Program-made: the position numbers and the translations under genes
Part shown: one piece after another, positions 44,005-51,861 of the stretch
Numbering within the stretch: the first letter of the stretch is position 1
Layout of the letters: every line of letters begins with the position of its first letter
The notes under the pieces: model-generated
What the model saw: only the letters and a program-made list of their open reading frames with translations
What the model was told of the DNA's origin: nothing
The model's database searches: none
Origin: an uncultured Eubacteriales bacterium
Lineage (GTDB): Bacteria > Bacillota > Clostridia > Lachnospirales > Lachnospiraceae
Length of the DNA: 64,000 nt
Assembly (NCBI GenBank): GCA_900317515.1
Contig: ONHA01000007.1
Location: 43,655 to 107,654 of the forward strand
Reading direction: 5' to 3'

Positions 44005-44127
44005 GTCAACGTTGCGGGGACGGTTCTTTCGACGGCGAAGGGACCGTCCCCACAACGTTGAAGGGATCGTCCCCACGCCGCCCCAGGGACTGTCCCCACA
44101 ACGTTGAAAGAACCGTCCCCCAAACGG
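44005..44127. repeat. GGGGACGGTTCT repeat cluster
   Basis: Four units of the repeat fill the gap after GH36: one forward GGGGACGGTTCTTTC and three inverted or degenerate units (GGGACCGTCCCC, GGGATCGTCCCC, GGGACTGTCCCC), ending with AAAGAACCGTCCCC. They are separated by the 8-bp palindrome CAACGTTG, present in full or part three times. The outer units pair to form a long hairpin. Same family as 7594-7684 and 35988-36040. Confidence 0.8.
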
Positions 44128-44139
44128 TGAAATCTATGA

Positions 44140-44186
44140 TATAATAAAAGAAAGATGTAACCCCCGCCTGAAAACGGTGTCTCTTA
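44140..44186 (+). promoter_or_regulatory. tandem promoters of the ECF sigma operon
   Basis: A TATAAT at 44140-44145 without a good -35 may be a weak sigma-A promoter. Just downstream, TGTAACC (44156-44162) and TGTCTC (44178-44183) stand with a spacing typical of ECF sigma promoters (GTAAC-17-GTCTC), suggesting the sigma factor transcribes its own operon. Confidence 0.6.
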
Positions 44187-44219
44187 GGATAAGAGGCCCC
44201 TAAAGAAGAGGAAACCTTC

Positions 44220-44774
44220 ATGAATGACAACGATATCATAGACCTGTACTGGGCCAGGTCCGAGCGGGCGATCGCCGAGACCGACGCAAAGTACGGGAAC
44301 TACCTGAAAGCCGTCGCGATGCGGGTCCTTGCGGCCCTCGAGGACGCGGAGGAGAGCGTGAACGACACCTACATGAAAGCCTGGAACGCGATGCCGCCCG
44401 AGCGGCCCTCCGTCCTCCGTCTCTTCCTCGGGAAGATCACGAGGCGGCTCTCCTTAAACCGCCTGCGGGAAAGAAACGCGGCGAAGCGGGGCGGCGGCGA
44501 AGTCCCTGCAGTGCTGGAAGAGCTCGCAGAGTGCGTCCCATCCGGGCAGAACGTGGAAAATGAAATCCTCGCAAAAGAACTTGCCTCCGTCATCGCCGGT
44601 TTCGTCTCGAAGCTCCCTCAGGATGAGCGAAGGATCTTCATCCTCCGGGTCTACGAGCTCATGCCGGTCAGGGAGATCGCGGAGAGACTTTCATTTTCCG
44701 AGAGCAAGGTGAAGACGACCCTGCACCGGACCCGGAAGAAGCTGGCGGAAGTTCTTGAAAGAGAAGGTATGTGA
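44220..44774 (+). CDS. ECF-type RNA polymerase sigma factor
   Basis: The 184-residue sigma-70 family protein has region 2 (~15-80; EDAEESVNDTYMKAWNAMP in the -10 recognition helix) and region 4 (~125-180; LPQDERRIFILRVYELMPVREIAERLSFSESKVKTTLHRTRKKL, a clear helix-turn-helix). Regions 1.1 and 3 are absent, as expected for ECF sigmas. It is followed after one base by a single-pass membrane protein that is probably its anti-sigma factor, then a DUF4349 lipoprotein. The ECF-like promoter just upstream implies autoregulation. The signal is unknown, probably envelope-related. Confidence 0.9.
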   Translation: MNDNDIIDLYWARSERAIAETDAKYGNYLKAVAMRVLAALEDAEESVNDTYMKAWNAMPPERPSVLRLFLGKITRRLSLNRLRERNAAKRGGGEVPAVLEELAECVPSGQNVENEILAKELASVIAGFVSKLPQDERRIFILRVYELMPVREIAERLSFSESKVKTTLHRTRKKLAEVLEREGM

Positions 44775-44775
44775 C

Positions 44776-45432
44776 ATGAATGCAATGGATATCATCATGG
44801 CGGCGGGAAGCATCCGGGATGAGGACATCCTCGACGCGGAGGAGGCCGCGGGCCTTGCGCCTGAACGGGTGACCCCGCTGAAACGAAAGAAGGCCTGGCC
44901 GAAAGCCCTCTATGTGCTCCTGCCGGCGGCAGCCGGGATCGTGCTGATCGTCGGAGCTCTCGGGAACCTTCGCATGGGCAGCAGCGGCGGGGCGGCTCCG
45001 GCACAGGCATTTTCGCAGGCAGCCGCGGCGGAAGCCTCCGAGTATGCCGCCGGAGGGGCAATAAGCGACGCCGACATAAAGCCGGAGGCGGCAGCGGAGG
45101 AGGCACCCGCGGAGGCAGCTCCCGAAGCGAGAGAGGCGGCGATCGACGGTGCGGTCGACAACGGAAAAGCCGGCACGGTCACGACGGAGGGAGCAGTGAG
45201 TGACGCAAAGATGATCTTCCTTGACGGGAAGCTCTACGTTCTGGAGAGCACTCGTGAGGTGCTCGAGTGCGGCATGTACGACTTCACGATTGAGAAGACC
45301 ATCCCGGCAGGCGAGGAACCGACAGAAAACCTGACAGCAAACTTTGAGACAGAAGGCGGCGTGTATCTTGAGGACGGCCGGATCGCGGCATATGCGGACG
45401 GCGTGTGGTATGTGTTCATTTTAAAAGAGTAA
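44776..45432 (+). CDS. probable membrane anti-sigma factor
   Basis: The start used is the ATG one base after the sigma stop; an upstream ATG lies inside the sigma gene. The 218-residue protein has a ~40-residue cytoplasmic segment (AMDIIMAAGSIRDEDILDAEEA), one membrane helix (~45-63; ALYVLLPAAAGIVLIVGAL), a long Ala/Glu-rich low-complexity linker, and a small external domain (~145-218). No zinc-binding HxxxC motif was seen. The assignment as anti-sigma rests on gene order and topology, not on family recognition. Confidence 0.6.
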   Translation: MNAMDIIMAAGSIRDEDILDAEEAAGLAPERVTPLKRKKAWPKALYVLLPAAAGIVLIVGALGNLRMGSSGGAAPAQAFSQAAAAEASEYAAGGAISDADIKPEAAAEEAPAEAAPEAREAAIDGAVDNGKAGTVTTEGAVSDAKMIFLDGKLYVLESTREVLECGMYDFTIEKTIPAGEEPTENLTANFETEGGVYLEDGRIAAYADGVWYVFILKE

Positions 45433-45445
45433 GGAGGTTGGGAAA

Positions 45446-46555
45446 ATGAAAAACGGAACTAAGTTTATCGCAGCAATCATGGCGGCGTCACTCCTTCTTG
45501 CGGGATGCGGTGCAGGCGGCGGCAGCGCCCACTCATCAGCGGCCATGGCGGAGGCGCCGGCCGCGAACTACGAGGCTGGTGCGATCGCGGATGAAGACTA
45601 CGGCTACGCGATGGGAGAGGCGGAAATGAAGGCGGAGGAGACCGCAACGGAAGAGCCGGTCGATCCGGCCAACCCCACTGAACCCGCAGGCAATGAGATC
45701 GACCCGAAATCCCTCAACGAGAAGCTGGTCTACACCTGCGACATCTCCATCGAGACGCTGGAGTTTGACAAAAGCCGGCAGGCTCTTAAGGATTCGATCG
45801 GCAAATTCGGGGGCATCATCTCCTCCGAGTCCACCTGGGACAACGACTACCGCTGGTACTACGACGACAACAGAAAGACAAGCGGAACGCTGACGCTCAC
45901 CATGACGGTCCGCGTCCCCTCGGGGAAATATCAGGATTTCCTCACGTCCCTCGAAGGCATCGGCGGCAAGATCAAGAACCGCTCGATGAATGTCCGGAAC
46001 ATCACGAAGACCTACAACGACCAGACGGTTCTCATCCAGTCTCTTGAGACCCAGGAGAGGCGCCTCAACGAGATGATGGAGAAGGCGGAGACGATCGAGG
46101 ACATGATCGCGGTGGAGGACCGCCTGACCGATGTCCAGACCGAGCTCAACCAGGCGCGCACGCGTCTCTCGACGATGGACACGGACGTCGCCTACTCGAC
46201 GATCAACATCACCCTGACCGAGGTCGTGAAGTACACCAATGTGACCGTGACGCGCACCTTCAGCGAGCGCCTCGCGGCGACCTTCGGGGATTCCTGGGAG
46301 AGCTTTTTAGACTTCCTTGAGGGCCTGCTCTTCTTCCTCATCTACATCCTGCCGTACGCGGTCGTCGCGGCGGTCATCTTCGGCATCGTCTTTGCGGCGA
46401 CGAAGAATGCCCGGGCGAAGGCTAAGGCAAACCGCGAGGCCAGAAAGGCGGAGAAGAGAGAGGTCTCCTTTACCGCCGGGACCGGAAGCGAGCGGAAGCG
46501 CGGACTCTGGCAGAACTCCGGGGAGAAGGAGGAGAAGGACGAGACCAAAGAATAA
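45446..46555 (+). CDS. DUF4349 domain lipoprotein
   Basis: A lipobox LLLAGC (Cys21) is followed by an acidic, Ala-rich linker and the DUF4349 domain (~90-310; LVYTCDISIETLEFDKSRQAL, SGTLTLTMTVRVPSGKY, then a coiled-coil with LETQERRLNEMMEKAETIEDM). A final membrane helix (~285-315) and a basic cytoplasmic tail close the 369 residues. DUF4349 proteins are common beside ECF sigma/anti-sigma pairs in Firmicutes and may form part of the envelope-stress output or sensor. Function is not established. Confidence 0.87.
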   Translation: MKNGTKFIAAIMAASLLLAGCGAGGGSAHSSAAMAEAPAANYEAGAIADEDYGYAMGEAEMKAEETATEEPVDPANPTEPAGNEIDPKSLNEKLVYTCDISIETLEFDKSRQALKDSIGKFGGIISSESTWDNDYRWYYDDNRKTSGTLTLTMTVRVPSGKYQDFLTSLEGIGGKIKNRSMNVRNITKTYNDQTVLIQSLETQERRLNEMMEKAETIEDMIAVEDRLTDVQTELNQARTRLSTMDTDVAYSTINITLTEVVKYTNVTVTRTFSERLAATFGDSWESFLDFLEGLLFFLIYILPYAVVAAVIFGIVFAATKNARAKAKANREARKAEKREVSFTAGTGSERKRGLWQNSGEKEEKDETKE

Positions 46556-46579
46556 AAACATACTCCGCAAAGATTATGA

Positions 46580-46619
46580 AGCCGCCGGCCTTTTTGAGGA
46601 CCGGCGGCTACATTTTTGA
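46580..46619 (+). terminator. intrinsic terminator of the sigma operon
   Basis: AGCCGCCGG (46580-46588) pairs with CCGGCGGCT (46601-46609), followed by ACATTTTTG. Confidence 0.8.
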
Positions 46620-46630
46620 AATTCTGTTGT

Positions 46631-46659
46631 TTGCATTTTTCTTCGTTACAGGATATAGT
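46631..46659 (+). promoter_or_regulatory. promoter of degV
   Basis: TTGCAT (46631-46636), 17-bp spacer, TATAGT (46654-46659), 39 bp before the chosen degV ATG and downstream of the terminator. Confidence 0.7.
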
Positions 46660-46698
46660 CCTCATGTATACAAGTATTACAACGGAGAAAAACACAAA

Positions 46699-47550
46699 AT
46701 GGTACAGATTTTCGGAGACAGCACCTCGGACCTCCCGCAGGCGCTTGTCAAAGGCAACAATATAACGATCATACCGCTCTATGTGACGATGGGCAATTTT
46801 ACCGGCCGGGACGGCCTTGAAGTGACTCCTACCGATATCTTTGAGTGGACCGCCTACAGTGAGGAGATTCCGAAGACGGCGGCATTTTCCCCGGAGGACG
46901 CGGCGAAAGCCCTCATGAAGGCCCGCGAGGCCGGCGACGACGTCGTCTTCATCGGGATCTCGGAGCAGATGTCCTCCTCCTGCAACTCGGTGCGGCTCGG
47001 CGCCCAGGCGATCGACTACGAGGATCATGTGCATGTCGTGGACTCGAAGAACCTCTGCTCGGGCATCGGGATGCTGCTTCTCTACGCGGCGGAGCTGGCC
47101 GAAGCCGGAGAGTCCGCCGCAGTGATCGCGGAGAAGAGCCGGGCGCTTGCAGAACGCGTGCGCTCAAGCTTCATAATCGACACGCTGGATTTCCTCGCGA
47201 AGGGAGGGCGCTGCAGCTCGGCGACGGCCGTGGTCGGAAATGCACTTAAAATCAAGCCCCGCATCATCGTGAAGGACGGGGCAATGTCCGTCGACAAGAA
47301 GTACCGGGGCGACCAGAAGGTGGTGGCAAAGCACTATGTGAAGGACCTGAAAAAGGAGCTTCTCGCGGCGGACCCGCGGTGCGTGTTCCTCGTCCGGGCG
47401 GGGCTTCCCGAGGAGATCTTCGAGGAGGCCGTAAAGACGGTGACGGATCTTAAGCATTTTGAGCATATCTTAACGGCGGAGGCCGGTGCGATCATCTCGA
47501 GCCACTGCGGACCGGGGACGCTGGGCGTATTCTATGTGGAGAAGGCATGA
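46699..47550 (+). CDS. DegV family fatty-acid-binding protein
   Basis: DegV/FakB proteins bind a fatty acid and present it to the kinase FakA. The start chosen (ATG at 46699, 11 bp after GGAG) gives MVQIFGDSTSDLPQ, the standard DegV opening with the conserved DS(T/C)SDL motif; the frame is open upstream but crosses the promoter. Further signatures are IPLYVTMG, FIGISEQMSSSCNSVRLGA (the SS fatty-acid carboxyl-binding loop), DFLAKGGRCS and the C-terminal SSHCGPGTLGVFY. The 283 residues are normal. It is a single-gene unit followed closely by structured element copy B. Confidence 0.92.
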   Translation: MVQIFGDSTSDLPQALVKGNNITIIPLYVTMGNFTGRDGLEVTPTDIFEWTAYSEEIPKTAAFSPEDAAKALMKAREAGDDVVFIGISEQMSSSCNSVRLGAQAIDYEDHVHVVDSKNLCSGIGMLLLYAAELAEAGESAAVIAEKSRALAERVRSSFIIDTLDFLAKGGRCSSATAVVGNALKIKPRIIVKDGAMSVDKKYRGDQKVVAKHYVKDLKKELLAADPRCVFLVRAGLPEEIFEEAVKTVTDLKHFEHILTAEAGAIISSHCGPGTLGVFYVEKA

Positions 47551-47570
47551 GTGATAATGGGGGTTCATTT

Positions 47571-47735
47571 TGTAACTGTTCAGCACCCCGGAAAGAGACC
47601 GTCTTGCGGGTCGGGACGCTTGCGTTTCGACCCGCAAGACGGTCTCTTTTCCGGGGCGGGCAAGGCGCGAAGCGCCTCTGACCGCCTGCATGAGCAAGCC
47701 GCTTTTAGCGGCTGCGAATGGGGGCTGAATAGTTA
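47571..47735 (+). repeat. variable-stem structured element, copy B
   Basis: The left end TGTAACTGTTCAGCACC and right end GGGGCTGAATAGTTA are largely complementary. The variable hairpin 47586-47656 has 28 paired positions (CCCCGGAAAGAGACCG... against ...CGGTCTCTTTTCCGGGG, one bulged T). Its apex, ACGC-TT-GCGT, is shared with copy A. The 3' block has AGGCG-CGAAG-CGCCT, CTCTGACCG, CATGAGCA and AGCCGCT-TTT-AGCGGCT, and is nearly identical to copy A. The element begins about 20 bp after the degV stop, in gene orientation. Confidence 0.82.
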
Positions 47736-47757
47736 TTCATTTTTTAAAAAAAGAGGA

Positions 47758-47787
47758 ATGACAAAACAGCCGGCGGCGTGGTACTAT
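47758..47787 (+). promoter_or_regulatory. probable promoter of the UPF0158 gene
   Basis: ATGACA (47758-47763), 18-bp spacer, TACTAT (47782-47787), 25 bp before the ATG. Moderate match. Confidence 0.5.
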
Positions 47788-47812
47788 TGCTGAAGAAGAA
47801 AGGAGGTGCGGC

Positions 47813-48232
47813 ATGAAGGTAAAACTGATCGAGATACTGGATGCCATGAATTATACGGGCATCGGAGCGCAGTTCCTCTATCATATCGGGACGGAAGAGA
47901 TCGTCATGCTCTCCGACAAGGTCTTCGGTCTCACCCGGAATGAGAAGCTGGAGAAGGATGTGCGGAAGAACCCGGACGATTACATCGACCTTCCGAACGA
48001 ATATGAGATCGACGAGATCGGGATGATGGATACCTACATCGAGAATTTCCCTGAGAGCGAGCTCAAGGAAGAGCTTCGGGATACGCTGGTCGGGAGGAGT
48101 CCTCACCAGAAATTTGAGGAAAAACTGAAGGCAATCGAGCTCTGGGACGACTGGGTACAGTACCGGGCGGGCGAATATGACTGGATTGCCCGCAAATGGG
48201 CAGCCGATAACGGGCTTACGATCGTCGAATAA
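47813..48232 (+). CDS. UPF0158 family protein
   Basis: This 139-residue acidic soluble protein follows AGGAGG. It matches the UPF0158 pattern: an N-terminal segment followed by LPNEYEIDEIGMMDTYIE, then LRDTLVGRSPHQKFEEKLKAIELWDDWVQYRAGEYDWIARKWAADNGL, where the HQKF, DDW and the final W-x-x-x-NG(L/I) positions are conserved. The function is unknown. It lies in its own unit between degV and the acyl carrier protein gene. Confidence 0.8.
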   Translation: MKVKLIEILDAMNYTGIGAQFLYHIGTEEIVMLSDKVFGLTRNEKLEKDVRKNPDDYIDLPNEYEIDEIGMMDTYIENFPESELKEELRDTLVGRSPHQKFEEKLKAIELWDDWVQYRAGEYDWIARKWAADNGLTIVE

Positions 48233-48266
48233 GTACCATTTTCCGGGATTATTTGCGTGATAAGTC

Positions 48267-48294
48267 TTGACAGATTATGTCAGGGATTTATATT
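48267..48294 (+). promoter_or_regulatory. sigma-A promoter of the carrier-protein operon
   Basis: TTGACA (48267-48272), 16-bp spacer, TATATT (48289-48294), 65 bp before the carrier-protein ATG. Confidence 0.75.
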
Positions 48295-48358
48295 CTTATT
48301 ATGCATGTTTCGAAGTGCAATTCGAAAATGTCACATTTACTTGAAAAGGAGGAGCATT

Positions 48359-48586
48359 ATGCTTCAGGAAATCATTGACGTATTGGAACAGTACACGGAC
48401 TATCCGCCCGAAGAGATCAACGAGGATACTACACTCATTGAGGATCTCGAACTCAACTCGTTTGATGTCCTCACCATCGTGAGCGATGTGGAGGATCAGT
48501 ACGGCGTGCATATCTCCGACGAGCAGATCATGGAATTCAAGACAGTCGGCGATATCGAGGAGTTTCTGGAGAAGAACAAGGAATGA
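48359..48586 (+). CDS. stand-alone acyl carrier protein
   Basis: The start is the ATG after AGGAGG, giving 75 residues. The acidic four-helix carrier carries the phosphopantetheine serine as S34 in LELNSFDVLT. The residue before it is Asn rather than the usual Asp, and Phe follows, so it differs from the housekeeping fatty-acid AcpP (DSLD). It overlaps the next gene, an AMP-forming ligase, by four bases (ATGA), implying that the ligase charges this carrier. A specialised acyl or aminoacyl pathway is likely, not bulk fatty-acid synthesis. Confidence 0.87.
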   Translation: MLQEIIDVLEQYTDYPPEEINEDTTLIEDLELNSFDVLTIVSDVEDQYGVHISDEQIMEFKTVGDIEEFLEKNKE

Positions 48587-50109
48587 AAGCATATCCGCGG
48601 TATGAATTAAAACAGATAACGGATCTCAGGCATCTTATGGAACTGCGTGCTGCGGAGACACCGGATGATACAGCCTTCTTCTTTACGGATGATAAGGGCG
48701 TAGTTGTACAGATTTCATGCCGTGCCTTTTATGATGACGTAAGGGCGCTCGGAACGTATCTGCTCTCCGAGGGCTTTAAGGGCGAGCACGTAGGTCTTCT
48801 GGGAGCGAATTCCTATGAGTGGCTTGTCGTATTTTTCGCGCTTACGACCACCGGAAATGTGGCGGTCCCGCTCGATGCCCGCGTCCCGGTACAGCATCTT
48901 ACCCAGATCATGCAGTACGGGGACTCAAGACGTCTCTTTTATTCGGTCGAGTTTGAGCCCGCGATGCCCGCCTTTTCGGGGGCGATTCGGGATTTTGAGG
49001 GATTCCCCTTGAAAGACCTCGGGGAGGCAATCGGCAAAGGCCGCGAAAAGCTTTCGGCGGGCGATGCGTCCTACCGGGATTTTGTCATTGACCGGGAGGC
49101 CATGTGCGCTCTGGTCTACACATCCGGCACGACAGGAACGCCCAAGGGCGTCATGCTGAGCCAGAAAAATATCGCCGCCAACATCAACCAGGCCTGCACG
49201 AACTTCATTCTGGAGGGCAACGGCATGTCCGTGCTCCCGTTCCACCATATGTTCGGGCTGGTCGTCGGCGCGCTCATGGTCTTCAACTACCGCTATCCCT
49301 GCTACATCGTCCGGAATCTCCGGAACATCGCGAGGGATTTCCAGACGGCGAAGCCGGAGTGCCTCTTTGTGGTGCCGATGGTGATCGAATCGTTTGCCAA
49401 GCAGCTGAAAGCGATGGGCAGACGCGCGGGCGGTCAGGTGACTCCGGAGATGGTGAAAGCCTTCACCGGCGGAAATCTCCGCTTTATCATCTGCGGCGGC
49501 GCACCGCTTCAGGCGCAGTATGTGAAACTGTTCCGCAATTTCGGGATCGAGATCCTGAACGGGTACGGGATCACGGAGTGCTCGCCGGTTCTGGCGGTCA
49601 ACAGAAATGAAGACATGTGCGACGGCTCCGTCGGCCCGGTCCTCTTCGGCTGCGAAGTGAAGATCGACGAGGACGGAGAGATCCTGGCCCGCGGCGACAA
49701 CATCATGCTGGGCTACTACAAGGATCCGGAAGCGACAGAGAAGGCGATGCTGGGCGGCTGGTTCCACACGGGGGACCTCGGACACATTGAGGATCATTAC
49801 CTCTTCATCACCGGGCGCACGAAGAACCTCATCATCACATCTTCGGGCGAGAATATTTCCCCGGAGGAGCTGGAGGACAAGCTGCTCCTTGATGCAGCCG
49901 TGGCCGAAGCGATCGTCTACGAGGACAACGGCGCTCTGGCGGTCATGATCTATCCGGAACCCGAGGCGGATGTTCCGGAATGCTACTTTGATGCGCTTGT
50001 CGATAAGATGAACCAAGGAGAGCCTGGTTACCGGGCGATCCGCAAGGTCTCGCTTCGGACGGAACCGTTTGTCCGTAATTCAACGGGAAAAATTATTAGA
50101 AACCTCTGA
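48583..50109 (+). CDS. AMP-forming acyl-CoA/acyl-ACP synthetase (adenylating enzyme)
   Basis: The 508-residue ANL-superfamily enzyme has the P-loop-like motif VYTSGTTGTPKGVML (~residue 180), the A5 motif NGYGITECSPV, GGWFHTGDLGHIE (A7) and the C-terminal catalytic lysine in NSTGKIIRNL. It activates a carboxylic acid to an acyl-adenylate and transfers it to a thiol, here probably the adjacent carrier protein. Resemblance is strongest to long-chain fatty acid ligases, but the substrate cannot be read from sequence. The C-terminus ends directly after the catalytic lysine motif, as is usual. Confidence 0.9.
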   Translation: MKAYPRYELKQITDLRHLMELRAAETPDDTAFFFTDDKGVVVQISCRAFYDDVRALGTYLLSEGFKGEHVGLLGANSYEWLVVFFALTTTGNVAVPLDARVPVQHLTQIMQYGDSRRLFYSVEFEPAMPAFSGAIRDFEGFPLKDLGEAIGKGREKLSAGDASYRDFVIDREAMCALVYTSGTTGTPKGVMLSQKNIAANINQACTNFILEGNGMSVLPFHHMFGLVVGALMVFNYRYPCYIVRNLRNIARDFQTAKPECLFVVPMVIESFAKQLKAMGRRAGGQVTPEMVKAFTGGNLRFIICGGAPLQAQYVKLFRNFGIEILNGYGITECSPVLAVNRNEDMCDGSVGPVLFGCEVKIDEDGEILARGDNIMLGYYKDPEATEKAMLGGWFHTGDLGHIEDHYLFITGRTKNLIITSSGENISPEELEDKLLLDAAVAEAIVYEDNGALAVMIYPEPEADVPECYFDALVDKMNQGEPGYRAIRKVSLRTEPFVRNSTGKIIRNL

Positions 50110-50133
50110 TGGAGGATAGCCGGGAGGCTTCCA

Positions 50134-51861
50134 ATGAACAATAAACTTATACTGCATACGGGCAGTGACCGCCTGGAAACGGAATATGCAGAATATATCA
50201 GGGACAGGGTCGGTGCAGGAATGTGCACCGGCCTTGGTGAACTCGGAGATCTTTCGGAAGTGGAGGAGATCATCTGCATTTTCAGGTATGAATATAAAAA
50301 TGCAGCGCTCCCCGAAGCGGTGGAGGATCTCTTCTTCGAGCGGGCGGGAGAGCTCGCCGAAAAGAAGGTAAAATGTATCGGCTTCGGCGAGCGCTCGGAC
50401 GGTTTTGCCGAGGCCGTCGCGGAGCTTACGGGCATGTGCGGCGTCAGGGCTTCCTACCGTTTTCTGAAGGAATCCTCGCACATATACGCGGAGCATACGG
50501 ACAGGGAAGAAGGGCGCGTCATGTTTGTGAGGGAGCTTATGCCGGAAGAGGCGGAGGCTCACGAGGCAGCGCCGGTTCGGGAGATTCCCGCGAAGGAGGA
50601 AGAGAAGGGTCCGGTTTTCATTTCCGGAGAGGAGATGAAAGAGCCGGAGACGGCCGGGGAGACCCCGGAGAAGGCGGAAGAGCCTGCCGCAGAGCCGGAG
50701 AAGCCTGCGGCTGAGCCGGCTGAGGCGGAAGAGCCTGCGCCGGCCGAAGAGCCTGCAATCAAATCCGGGGACGATGCAACCGGCGGCGAAGCGGTGCCGG
50801 AGTCACCCGCGACCTATATGGATGAGGCGGCTCTCGCGGCAGCCGTACGGGCCGTGATCGCGGAGAGCGAGGAAACAATCAGTCTTGTCACCGACGAGGT
50901 GAGCGCGGAATTCCCGGATGAGGAGGAAGCGGAAGATGAAGAACGGGGCAGAGAATCTGAAGACCATCGCGAAAGCCGGCCTCATGCTGAAAGCGGGGAA
51001 GGCAGCGAAGAAATCATCAGTGAAGCTGACGAAGGATCTCACGAAGAAGATTCTCGGGAAGCTGGCGGAGAGATCGATAACGGCGGGGCTGATTCTTACG
51101 ACGACTGGGATCCTGGGAAAGACAGCCGGAGCGACCGCAAAGGCGGGCAGATCCGCGTCGAAGAGCCTCATGAAGCGGGTGAGAAGGAGCCGGCCGGCGA
51201 GATACTTCCGGAAGAGACGGTTCAGGAAAAACCTGCGCAAGGCGCTGATGCTGTCGGGACATTCTCGTGGGAGCTCAAGAGCGGCGAAGCGCTTAAGAAA
51301 TACATCCGCCGCGCAAACGGAGAAGAACCGTGGCCCGAAGAAGAGCCTGAGCCTGCGCCTGAAAAGCCCCGAAAGGAAACTTCGGCTTCAGAAGGAAAAA
51401 GCTACCGTTTCGTCGACGAATCCGTGACGGAGCCGGAGGAGGCGGCCTATGAGCCTCCGCTCGGACTTTCGGACCTTGAGGCGATGGAGGCCGAGGAGGC
51501 CGCCGAGGAAGTGGACCGCCGGGAGAGAAGGAAAGAGCGCATCGAGCGCGAGGAAGAAGCCGAGGAGGGCATTATTGCCCGCGCGGCGGCCAGAATTCTT
51601 GCATTTTTCAGAGGCAGCCGGGATGAGTCGGAAGACCTCGACTTCGATGACGAAGAGAGAGAGACGAAGCCCGGGAAGGACGGCGAAAAGTCCTTCTTCG
51701 AGAGACTGCGCGAGGATGTAGGCGTCTACGATGAGGACGAGGAGGACACCCCCGCGGAGGAGCCTCAGGGCGATTATGATGAGGATGATGAGGAAGAGTT
51801 CGAGGATGACGCGGATTTTTCCGATTCGTTTGAGGAAGATGAGGATGAAGATGAGTTTTAG
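50134..51861 (+). CDS. large acidic protein of unknown function
   Basis: No family is recognised. Residues ~1-140 look folded and alternate hydrophobic and charged segments (NKLILHTGSDRLETEYAEYI, EEIICIFRYEY). From ~145 to 575 the chain is dominated by Glu, Asp, Ala and Pro in low-complexity runs, ending in an Asp/Glu tail. There is no signal peptide or membrane helix. It follows the ligase by 24 bp after GGGAGG and is followed directly by the DUF3810 gene, so it belongs to the carrier-protein operon. Between ~50935 and 51240 its codon use is poor for this genome while another frame looks well adapted, so this part may be dual-coding or affected by compensating frameshifts. Confidence 0.7.
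   Translation: MNNKLILHTGSDRLETEYAEYIRDRVGAGMCTGLGELGDLSEVEEIICIFRYEYKNAALPEAVEDLFFERAGELAEKKVKCIGFGERSDGFAEAVAELTGMCGVRASYRFLKESSHIYAEHTDREEGRVMFVRELMPEEAEAHEAAPVREIPAKEEEKGPVFISGEEMKEPETAGETPEKAEEPAAEPEKPAAEPAEAEEPAPAEEPAIKSGDDATGGEAVPESPATYMDEAALAAAVRAVIAESEETISLVTDEVSAEFPDEEEAEDEERGRESEDHRESRPHAESGEGSEEIISEADEGSHEEDSREAGGEIDNGGADSYDDWDPGKDSRSDRKGGQIRVEEPHEAGEKEPAGEILPEETVQEKPAQGADAVGTFSWELKSGEALKKYIRRANGEEPWPEEEPEPAPEKPRKETSASEGKSYRFVDESVTEPEEAAYEPPLGLSDLEAMEAEEAAEEVDRRERRKERIEREEEAEEGIIARAAARILAFFRGSRDESEDLDFDDEERETKPGKDGEKSFFERLREDVGVYDEDEEDTPAEEPQGDYDEDDEEEFEDDADFSDSFEEDEDEDEF
50936..51427 (+). CDS. possible nested gene in an alternative frame (basic protein, 163 residues)
   Basis: An ORF in the +1 frame inside the acidic gene starts at an ATG preceded nine bases upstream by AGGAGG. 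It would encode a Lys/Arg-rich protein with amphipathic start KNGAENLKTIAKAGLMLKAG, a weakly hydrophobic stretch (~50-70; SITAGLILTTTGILGKTAGA) and a basic tail. In the first ~77 codons about three-quarters end in G or C by hand count, against about half in the long frame, and the gene norm here is high GC3. Part of the K-richness is a trivial shadow of GAA repeats in the other frame, so the call is tentative. Confidence 0.35.
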   Translation: MKNGAENLKTIAKAGLMLKAGKAAKKSSVKLTKDLTKKILGKLAERSITAGLILTTTGILGKTAGATAKAGRSASKSLMKRVRRSRPARYFRKRRFRKNLRKALMLSGHSRGSSRAAKRLRNTSAAQTEKNRGPKKSLSLRLKSPERKLRLQKEKATVSSTNP

